In this document: positions 55,580 to 63,800 of the stretch, in pieces
Position numbering within the stretch: the first letter of the stretch is position 1
Layout: every line of letters begins with the position of its first letter
Assembly: GCF_029835735.1 (NCBI RefSeq)
Contig: NZ_JAOEAL010000001.1
Span: 124,001 to 188,000 of the forward strand
Length of the DNA: 64,000 bases
From: Shewanella sp. GD04112
GTDB taxonomy: Bacteria; Pseudomonadota; Gammaproteobacteria; Enterobacterales; Shewanellaceae
Reading direction: 5' to 3'
Program-made: the position numbers and the translations under genes
The notes under the pieces: generated by a model
Seen by the model: only the letters and a program-made list of their open reading frames with translations
Told to the model about the DNA's origin: nothing
Databases searched by the model: none

Positions 55580-56194
55580 ATGAGACACTTGGATATGGAT
55601 ATCTGTTCATTCGCCTTGCTTACCCAAGCTCCAAATATCACTAGTTTACAGCAAGAACTCACGACTTTGTTGCAGCATGAGTGGTTGCCACACATTAACC
55701 AGCGTGATTATCACGCGGGCTCTCAGGGCGGTTGGGATGTGTTGGCTCTTCGCTGCGCCGAGGAATATCGAGTCGCGCACCCCATTTTACAAGCCTTTTC
55801 CATTAGTGCCGCGACAGATTGGGATAATTTGCCTTCACTGGAATCGAGCCCCGCGCTGCTGCAGTTTATTCAATCCCTTGCTTGCCCAGTTAAATCGGTA
55901 CGCTTAATGCGTTTACACGCTGGTGCTGAAATCAAGCCCCATAGGGATCAAGGATTATCACTTGAACAGGGTGAGGCTAGATTACATTTGCCCCTACAAA
56001 CCCATGATCAGCTTTATTTTTATGTGGATGAGAAACGTGTACCTATGCGGGCCGGAGAGCTTTGGTATATCAATGCTGACCAAACCCATTGGGTCGCGAA
56101 CAAAGGTGTGGAGGCCAGAATCAATTTGGTGATCGACTGTGAAATCAACTCGTGGTTAAAGGAGCTTATCCATGATGCCAAGATCAAAGCCTGA
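55580..56194 (+). CDS. Aspartyl/asparaginyl beta-hydroxylase-like dioxygenase
   Basis: 204 residues from the ATG at 55580; an ATG at 55595 (MDICSF) is equally possible since neither has a strong ribosome binding site. The catalytic signature of the family is complete: GAEIKPHRDQG (His121, Asp123), EARLHLPLQ, and INADQTHWVANKG (His170) with Arg180 for 2-oxoglutarate. Such enzymes hydroxylate Asp/Asn or other side chains using Fe(II) and 2-oxoglutarate. It is the first gene of an overlapping four-gene set and is read away from yrfG. Confidence 0.87.
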   Translation: MRHLDMDICSFALLTQAPNITSLQQELTTLLQHEWLPHINQRDYHAGSQGGWDVLALRCAEEYRVAHPILQAFSISAATDWDNLPSLESSPALLQFIQSLACPVKSVRLMRLHAGAEIKPHRDQGLSLEQGEARLHLPLQTHDQLYFYVDEKRVPMRAGELWYINADQTHWVANKGVEARINLVIDCEINSWLKELIHDAKIKA

Positions 56195-58181
56195 TGCAGG
56201 ACAGCGCGAGGCGCTTTTGATATTAAAGCAGTTTGCACTGGCGCTACTGCAATCTCACTCAGCGGGGGAGGCAAAGCGGCTTATCGATCCTATGCTGGCG
56301 CAGTTATGCCAATTGACAGGGTTAGAACTGCACCCGGCGTTGTTTCTCGATACTGAGGCCAGTGTGACCCCTTTTGGCAAGGCGGTATCACCAACAACTG
56401 CGGCGCAATGTGCAGAAGATCCCGAACGTAGCAGAGTGTTTATTCAGGGAATTTATCAAGCGATACAGGACAAACTTAAAGTTAACTCGAACCAACCAGT
56501 GCACATACTCTATGCCGGAACCGGGCCTTTTGCTTGGCTAACCTTAGCCTTATTACCGCTATTTACGGCTAAGCAAGTGCGAGTAACTTTACTCGACATT
56601 CATCGAGCGTCATTGGAGAGTGTGGAAAAGCTGCTGGCATATTTCGATGTAGCGGATCGTGTCGATGCGCTTATTTGCGCTGACGCTACGCTTTGGCGGC
56701 CTGTATCAACACAAGCCTTTGATCTGATTATTTCTGAAACCATGAAACACCTGCTGCAACAGGAACCGCAGGTACAGATTTTTAGCCATCTACAGCATTT
56801 TTTAGCTGAGGATGGATGTTTGATCCCCGAGTCGATTGAGTTGGATGTGTGGCTCGAGCTAAAAGAGCAGCCGCCAATATATTTGGGCCCTTTATTCTGT
56901 CTCGATTTAGCTCATGCCCGCTTGCTCGCTCAAGGCGACAGAAGTGGGTTAGCGGGGAGCTTATTGTTACCTGATTATGATCCTCAACCCATAAACCTAA
57001 AATTGACGACAAAAATCAGGGTCTATGGCGAACATCAATTACTTGAAAATCAATCACAATTAACCCTATCTCAATATAAAAAATCCCTGTGGCTTAAACC
57101 ACTGAGTCGAGTGGACTTTAGCTACGAGCTGGGAACCTATCCCGATTTTATCTTCCAATATCAGCAGCAGAAATTGCCGCTTGTTGGCAGTGAGGATTTG
57201 AGTTGTTTGGGGATTTATCATTTGCAGCGACTATGGCAAAAAATTCAGTTGCAAAAGCGTGGACAAACCAATGAGGTGGCAGAGGGAGAATGGAACCTAG
57301 ATAAAGCGCTGCTGGATCTGTGCGGTATAGGATTAGAGCCAGGGATGAAGGCGCTCTATCAATATGATAAACAGGCTGATTTTATCGCTTTCGTTCAAAG
57401 GCAAACTAAGCTGACTACGGCGGATATCGTTGGCATCAATCAGCGATTACGTGCCTTATCCCAAGCTGAGCCAGAAAGCAGCAATATCGAGCTAGCTTAT
57501 GGTAACGCTTTACCTCAAGTGCTTACCGACGCCCAGCTCGCCTTTTGGCAACGGGAAGGTTATATAGTCATCCCGCAAGTGTTGTCAAAAGCGCAATGTG
57601 CGGCGAGTCGAGCCGTGATTTGGCAGCAGCTTGGCGCGAATGAAAATGATCCATCAACTTGGTACCAGTCCCATGAGTTGATGCAGAAAATCATGCTGCA
57701 GTTATTTCGTCATCCCATCCTCGATGCCAATCGGCAAATACCTCTTATCCGCCAAGCCTTTGAACAATTATGGCAGCGTACCGATTTGGTGATGACGACT
57801 GACAGAGTGAGTTTTAATCCTCCTGAAACGTCCACTTGGCAGTTTCCTGGACCCAATATGCATTGGGACATGCCACTGCAACTACCTGTGCCATTTGGAA
57901 CACAAGGATTGATTTATCTTTCGGATACCCCTGCCGAGCAGGGGGCATTTTGTTGTGTTCCCGGCTTTCACCTTAAAATAGAAACCTGGCTACAGGAACA
58001 AAACAAGACTGATATTGAGTTGCAGCAACAGCGTTGGGAGGAGTGGTCCATTAACCCCATTGCTGCAAACGCAGGGGATTTAATTATTTGGCACCATGCC
58101 TTGCCCCATGGACCGACGCCAAATCGAGGCCTGTTACCCCGCATAGTGCAGTACATTAACTTCTACCCAATGGCCAGCTAA
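56172..58181 (+). CDS. Fusion: PRMT-like methyltransferase plus phytanoyl-CoA dioxygenase-like domain
   Basis: 669 residues. The N-terminal part (about 80-330) is a methyltransferase with SAM site ILYAGTGPF (113-120), Asp142 of motif II, and a double-Glu loop SETMKHLLQQE (Glu189, Glu198) like protein arginine methyltransferases. The C-terminal part (about 448-669) is a PhyH-type Fe(II)/2-oxoglutarate dioxygenase: WQREGYIVIPQVL, HWD at 564-566, a distal His in LPHGP (646) and Arg657. Both active sites look intact. It overlaps the upstream gene by 23 bases. Substrate is unknown; protein or peptide targets are inferred from the PRMT-like loop. Confidence 0.83.
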   Translation: MMPRSKPDAGQREALLILKQFALALLQSHSAGEAKRLIDPMLAQLCQLTGLELHPALFLDTEASVTPFGKAVSPTTAAQCAEDPERSRVFIQGIYQAIQDKLKVNSNQPVHILYAGTGPFAWLTLALLPLFTAKQVRVTLLDIHRASLESVEKLLAYFDVADRVDALICADATLWRPVSTQAFDLIISETMKHLLQQEPQVQIFSHLQHFLAEDGCLIPESIELDVWLELKEQPPIYLGPLFCLDLAHARLLAQGDRSGLAGSLLLPDYDPQPINLKLTTKIRVYGEHQLLENQSQLTLSQYKKSLWLKPLSRVDFSYELGTYPDFIFQYQQQKLPLVGSEDLSCLGIYHLQRLWQKIQLQKRGQTNEVAEGEWNLDKALLDLCGIGLEPGMKALYQYDKQADFIAFVQRQTKLTTADIVGINQRLRALSQAEPESSNIELAYGNALPQVLTDAQLAFWQREGYIVIPQVLSKAQCAASRAVIWQQLGANENDPSTWYQSHELMQKIMLQLFRHPILDANRQIPLIRQAFEQLWQRTDLVMTTDRVSFNPPETSTWQFPGPNMHWDMPLQLPVPFGTQGLIYLSDTPAEQGAFCCVPGFHLKIETWLQEQNKTDIELQQQRWEEWSINPIAANAGDLIIWHHALPHGPTPNRGLLPRIVQYINFYPMAS

Positions 58182-59347
58182 TGACTGATTTTGATGAACA
58201 ACAGCAACGTTATTGGCAGTTACTGCATCAGCCTGAATCATTGTATTTACTGTATCAAGCGCAGGATGTTGAACATTTTGTTGCCTTGATGGCAGACTTC
58301 CTCAATTGGCCTGAGCTAAATTTAGAGCAGATGCTGGCATTTATTGCCTTGCAGCAATCAAGCTTCATTCCGGATTTAGCACGCTTCAGCCAAGTTTGGT
58401 TTCCTTCTCGTTATCATGCTCAAACCAAAACAATAAGTTGGGTTCCTGTCTTTCAGCGGTTATCAAAACCTTTCTTGGAGGACGATATCTGCGATGCTCG
58501 CCATGGTTTACTGGCCAGTTTTATCCAACCTCAAACCTTGCTCGAACCCTTACTATCCCAACGAGAAAGTTTGCCTTCGATCAATCCGAATTTGATGATT
58601 TTCCATTGGTCCCGTTGTGGGTCAACACTGGTTGCTAGCAGTTTTTCCCTACTCAAAACGTGCCGAGTGTTATCCGAATCTATGCTCTGCAGCGATGTGA
58701 TGCACCATGATGCTTGGCCTTCGAGCTTAATACCGCAGCTGGTGGATTTATGTTTAAGGCTACAAGGGCGGTTGAGGCCTGATGAGCGTGAGCTAGTGAT
58801 CAAGTGGAATGCGTGGGATTTGGCTTGTTGGCCCATGTTGCTAGAACTCTATCCTAATAGTCGAGTGCTATGTCTGATGCGCCATCCCAGAGATATTTTG
58901 GCTTCGCATCAACGAGAGGCTGGGATGCATATGGCGGGGCGGGTGAAGGCTGTATTCCCCTATCCGTTACCGCTTACTGAAAACACGCATGGTGAACCTA
59001 GTGTAGATACATTTCGAATGTGTGTGTTGCATGGTTTTGCCCAGCAAACTGCTGCACTTTATCAATCATGTCGTTGCATCTTAATGGATTATCAACAATT
59101 AAATGCGCTTAAACCCAGCGCACTTTCGGCCATTTTAGACTGGCCGTTAGCCGCAGAAGATATTGAGCACTGGCAAGGCCACTGGCGCTTTGATGTTAAG
59201 CGACAAGGGCAATTGTTTGTGCCCATGGTACCCGCGCAATCTACCCTATTAAATGAATCACAAACTATCTCATGGCAGCTGTTATTGAATGCTTATGAGC
59301 AACTGTTGCAACCTTTAGCTCGAGAAAAAAACCATGATGCTAGCTGA
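58181..59347 (+). CDS. Sulfotransferase-like P-loop protein
   Basis: 388 residues. The 5'-phosphosulfate loop is FHWSRCGSTLV (residues about 141-151), and the 3'-phosphate motif RHPRDILAS is at 234-242. Both are typical of PAPS-dependent sulfotransferases. The N-terminal 130 residues are a helical region with no family I recognise. Its ATG overlaps the preceding stop as TAATG. It might transfer sulfate to a hydroxylated product of the two dioxygenases; that link is inference. Confidence 0.75.
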   Translation: MTDFDEQQQRYWQLLHQPESLYLLYQAQDVEHFVALMADFLNWPELNLEQMLAFIALQQSSFIPDLARFSQVWFPSRYHAQTKTISWVPVFQRLSKPFLEDDICDARHGLLASFIQPQTLLEPLLSQRESLPSINPNLMIFHWSRCGSTLVASSFSLLKTCRVLSESMLCSDVMHHDAWPSSLIPQLVDLCLRLQGRLRPDERELVIKWNAWDLACWPMLLELYPNSRVLCLMRHPRDILASHQREAGMHMAGRVKAVFPYPLPLTENTHGEPSVDTFRMCVLHGFAQQTAALYQSCRCILMDYQQLNALKPSALSAILDWPLAAEDIEHWQGHWRFDVKRQGQLFVPMVPAQSTLLNESQTISWQLLLNAYEQLLQPLAREKNHDAS

Positions 59348-59822
59348 ATTAAATCCATTCACTGGTTTGAGTATTAAGCCTGCCAAAGCAAACGATAACC
59401 TATTTATGGCAGAGCTTTTTTATTCAACTAGAGCCTTCTTCTATGAGCTTGGTTTACCCCTTGATATCGCACAGAACATGTTGGAGCAACAATATCGGCT
59501 GCAACAAGTCTCCTATCGGGAGCAATATCCACATGCCATCAGCTACATTTTGTTTTATCAGCAACAAGCGGTCGGCAAACTGATGCTAGATACTAATGAG
59601 CATAGGGTTCATCTTGTTGATTTTATTATTACGCCAAGCATGCGAGGCCGCGGTTTAGGCTCTGCGGTATTAGAGGCGGTCAAGCTTGAAGCGACGCAAC
59701 GTCAGTTGCCTGTTCATTTATCAGTAGAGAGTGAAAATACTCAAGCTAAATCACTCTATTTACGGCATGGATTTCAGTTTCAAAGCCGTTCCGAAACCTA
59801 TGAGTCAATGCGATGGCCTTAA
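59334..59822 (+). CDS. GNAT N-acetyltransferase
   Basis: 162 residues. The acetyl-CoA loop is PSMRGRGLGSAVLEAV (Arg-x-x-Gly-x-Gly at about 104-109), with SVESENTQAKSLYLRHGFQF as the C-terminal GNAT strand-helix pair. It overlaps the sulfotransferase gene by 14 bases. The N-terminal pattern FYSTRAFFYELGLPLDIAQN with QYRLQQVSYREQYPHA is like that of GNAT genes I recall next to tail-collar genes in other bacteria. Confidence 0.85.
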   Translation: MMLAELNPFTGLSIKPAKANDNLFMAELFYSTRAFFYELGLPLDIAQNMLEQQYRLQQVSYREQYPHAISYILFYQQQAVGKLMLDTNEHRVHLVDFIITPSMRGRGLGSAVLEAVKLEATQRQLPVHLSVESENTQAKSLYLRHGFQFQSRSETYESMRWP

Positions 59823-60056
59823 ACGTCGGCTGATAATTTACACAAATTTATTTCTGCTTAATTGTGTTTGCCGATTTTTCAGATATGTTTAGTTGTAACT
59901 AAGCTGTTTTAATTGTGTTGCATAATAACCTCCCCAATGTGTGATGCGGATGATGTTGTAATCAGCAGAAGGAACTCGCTGTCGATTAATTGTCGTGAGT
60001 AATTAAACCATTAAAAGGCGTTACGTAGACAAAATCGTTATTTAAGGAGAAATACA
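59823..60056 (+). promoter_or_regulatory. Probable promoter region of the tail collar gene
   Basis: 234 AT-rich bases after the GNAT stop. They hold the ribosome binding site AAGGAG (60044-60049) and an inverted repeat TAGTTGTAACTA at about 59890-59901. No -35/-10 pair could be fixed with confidence. Confidence 0.4.
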
Positions 60057-60692
60057 ATGGCAGATCCATTTATTGGAGAAATCCGCATGTTCGCTGGTAC
60101 TTTCGCTCCGCGTGGTTGGGCGTTTTGTAATGGGCAGTTATTGCCCATTTCCACCAACAGCGCGCTCTTCTCTCTTCTGGGTACAAACTATGGTGGCAAT
60201 GGCACAACGACTTTTGGGTTGCCTAACTTGCAAAGTCGTACTCCTGTGGGTACTGGAACTGGGGGAGGTTTGACAACAGTTGTTCTAGGGCAGAGCTCGG
60301 GTGCTGAGAACATCAATCTTACAACCAATCAGCTACCTATTCATACACCAACAGCTACTTTCACTGGCAATGCTAGTAGTGTGGCAGCAACGGTTGATGT
60401 TGCTACCACTACGGCCACTGCAATGGTTCCTCCGGCAACGGGCGCAACTACCTACCTCTCTGCTACGACAGCTAAGGCGGGGCCTGCAAATGTTGCGTTT
60501 AATGGGTTGTTTACTGGTACGGCGCCAGACTCTACAAAGGCTAGCCTCGGTGGAGTGCAGGGTAGCGTAACACCAACAGGCTCGGTCACCGTCAATCCTG
60601 TTGGTGGAGGGCAGCCTGTCGGAATTCGCAATCCCTATCTGGGGATGAATTTTATTATTGCGCTTGAAGGTATATATCCGTCGCGTAACTAA
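60057..60692 (+). CDS. Phage tail collar-domain protein, MdpB-like
   Basis: 211 residues. The start MADPFIGEIRMFAGTFAPRG, followed by WAFCNGQLLPI, is the tail collar domain; the end NPYLGMNFIIALEGIYPSRN is its matching C-terminus. The middle (about 95-185) is a Thr/Ala/Gly-rich variable stretch. Proteins with this organisation are annotated microcystin-dependent (MdpB) or tail collar and often occur without a phage. No signal peptide is visible. AAGGAG eight bases upstream supports the start. It is preceded by 234 bases, so it likely has its own promoter. Confidence 0.9.
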   Translation: MADPFIGEIRMFAGTFAPRGWAFCNGQLLPISTNSALFSLLGTNYGGNGTTTFGLPNLQSRTPVGTGTGGGLTTVVLGQSSGAENINLTTNQLPIHTPTATFTGNASSVAATVDVATTTATAMVPPATGATTYLSATTAKAGPANVAFNGLFTGTAPDSTKASLGGVQGSVTPTGSVTVNPVGGGQPVGIRNPYLGMNFIIALEGIYPSRN

Positions 60693-60827
60693 ATTGTGTA
60701 ATTCAGTTTGGTGACGTTAAGGCAAGTACAGGGAGCGTACTTGTTGTTTAGAGCGAAAGTCAGGTACAAGCCTAACGTCAGTATCTTGGGTATTCCAGAA
60801 ATAACCATATTAAAAAGAGGCATCATT

Positions 60828-63800
60828 ATGTTTTGGGCTAATGTTGTTCAGCACATTTTTGCTAGCAAGATAAATAGGAGCAAGATCGCCGTATGGAGGC
60901 TACTACTTGTCTCGCTGATGCTGGCTACAACGACCCAAAATGCAATGGCATTTTCCGGAACGCTGAATTTTTCTGGTACCGACACGACCCTAGGTACTCC
61001 GGTGACCGACGGCCAAGCCCAGTCGAGCGACATTCCTGGCGTGACGATAGAGATCTTTTCCGCTAACTCCGGCAACTCCAATAACGGCGCGGCGTGGAAG
61101 TACTACAGCGATCTGTTCACGGATGGGACCGGCAGCCAGGACGAAGGTATCGCCGACGATTCCGGGAATGGCTCGCTCATCGTCGTGATTCGCAGCCAGG
61201 ACGGGAGCGAGTTCTCGTTCACCGGAATCAAGATCGTCGATTACCTTGGCGCGCACTCTCTGATCAAATTCGAAGCCTTCCAGAACGGTGTATCCAGAGG
61301 CAGCGTCACGCTCGCGACCGACGGCGACTACATCTCGGATTTCACCCAGGTCAATGGGCTGACGGCATCGATATTCCAGTACGCAGACGAAATCCGTATC
61401 ACGGATCCAATTAGTCAACTTCTGTATATCGGTATCGACAATGTGGGTTTTGCAAATGCAGTTTCACCAGACTCCACTCCGCCTACTGTCGATTCTGTTA
61501 ACTCCAGCACGGCCAATGGCACTTATAAAGTGGGTGATGTTATAAGTGTTCAAGTCAACTTCAGTGAAAATGTGAATGTGACTGGCACTCCACAGTTGAC
61601 ATTGGAGACAGGCTCGACAGATCGCACAATCAATTACACCAGTGGCACAGGTACAAGCACATTAAACTTTAACTATACTGTGCAAGCGGGTGATACCAGT
61701 GCTGATCTCGACTACGTAGCTACCACCTCCCTTACGCTCAATGGCGGCACCATCATGGATGCCGCAAGTAATAATGCAACCCTGACTCTTGCCTCACCCG
61801 GTGCTGCTGGCTCGTTGGGGGCGAATAAAGCTTTAGTCATTGATGGTGTTGTGCCCACTGTAACATCGGTTAATTCTAGTACTGCCAATGGCACCTATAA
61901 AGTGGGCGATAACATCAGTATTAAAGTTAACTTTAGTGAAGTGGTGAATGTCACTGGTACGCCGCAATTAACCCTTGAAACAGGCACAATAGATCGAACG
62001 ATTAATTATGCGAGCGGTAGCGGTTCAAGCACACTTACGTTTAGCTACACCATCCAGTTTGGTGATAACTCTTCCGATCTGGATTATGTCGCAACTACCT
62101 CATTGTCGTTAAATGGCGGCACCATTCGCGATGCTGCCACCAACAACGCAACCCTGACGCTGGCTTCACCCGGAGCGGCTAATTCATTAGGCGCTAACAA
62201 AGCCTTGGTGGTAGATGGTGTCGCGCCCTCTGTGACCAGTACTGCTCCAAGTGGTGGAGCAGTATCCACTGATACCAGTGTTGATTTCACCGTGAACTTC
62301 AGTGAGTCTGTCAGCAATATTTCCACTGACGATTTCGCTTTGGGAACCACGGGTAGTGCAACAGGCACGATTGCTAGTGTATCTGCTGGTTCGGGCTCCA
62401 GTGTGACAGTGACGGTGAGTGGTATTACTGGCAATGGTACGATAAAGCTCAACCTGAATGGTTCCACCAATATTTCTGATCCGGCTGGCAATGCTGGCCC
62501 AGCAGCTTATACCAGTGGCACGCCCCATACGGTAGCCATTCCAACTGCACCGGATGCACCCATCATAGGGGTTGCAACTGCGGGTGATGGACAGGTTTCC
62601 GTCGCCTTTACTGCACCGTCCAATAACGGCGGCTCGGCGATTACTGGTTACACCGTGACATCCAGCCCTGATGGTATTACTGTTGGTGGTAATGGATTTA
62701 CGTCTTCTCCGATAACAGTAACTGGCCTGACAAACGGCACCGCCTATACCTTTACGGTAACTGCGACCAATGCCATAGGCACCAGTGCAGCCTCCGCTAC
62801 CTCTGGTTCCGCGACTCCGATGGCTGATCAGACTATTACCTTTGCAAATCCCGGTGCACAGAACTTTGGTAGCAGTCCAACCCTGAGCGCAACTTCCACG
62901 GCGGGGTTAACCGTCAGTTTTAGTTCATCGACTACCGGGGTTTGTACTATTACAAGTGGTGGAGTACTGACCTTTGTTACAGCAGGGTCTTGTACCATCG
63001 ATGCGGATCAAGTCGGTGATGGCTCTACCCATGCGGCAACCACTGTCAGCAGAACCTTTACAGTAAATGCTGTGGTGCCTGGAGCCCCAATGATTGGCAC
63101 TGCCACCGCTGGGGATACTCAGGCATCGATTAGCTTTATTGCACCTGCAAGTATTGGCGGTGCTGCAATTACTGGCTATACAGCCACTGCCAACCCTGGC
63201 GGTGCTACTGGGACTGGTGCTGGCTCACCCATTACGGTTACTGGCCTGACAAATGGCGTGTCTTATACCTTTACGGTCACTGCGACCAACTCGGCGGGAA
63301 CAGGTTCTGCCTCGGCTGCATCCAATTCTATTACGCCAGCGTCACCGCAAACTATTACCTTTGCTAACCCTGGCGCGCAAAGTTTTGGTACTTCGCCGAT
63401 GTTGACAGCAACAGCTGATTCCGGTTTGACTGTCGCCTTTACTTCATCCACTACCAGTGTTTGTAAGGTCAATAGCACAACATTGACATTTGTGACTGCA
63501 GGCTCCTGCACTATTAATGCGGACCAGCCTGGCAATTCTGCCTATCTACCTGCTCCTCAAGTATCCAGGACCTTTACGGTTAATCCTGCCTTGCCTGGAG
63601 CGCCTACCAGTGTTGCTGCTATAGCTGGGGATACCCAGGCTAGTGTGTCCTTTACGGAACCTGTTAATACAGGTGGAACTTCCATTACCGGATATACTGT
63701 TAGTGTCAGTCCGCCTGATGTATTGCCAGTGAATGGGGTAGGTTCCCCTATTGTGGTGAATGGTTTAACCAATGGTCAGGCTTATACTTTTACTGTGAGG

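Noticed and set aside
60715..60760. Terminator after the tail-collar gene
   Set aside because: AAGTAC...GTACTT gives only a 6-bp stem and no T-run.
61094..61414. Open frame of 106 codons on the plus strand
   Set aside because: It lies in another frame of the giant repeat protein and is a by-product of its GC-rich part.
62084..62491. Minus-strand open frames over the giant gene
   Set aside because: Antisense shadows created by its repetitive Thr/Ala/Gly codons; no ribosome binding site.
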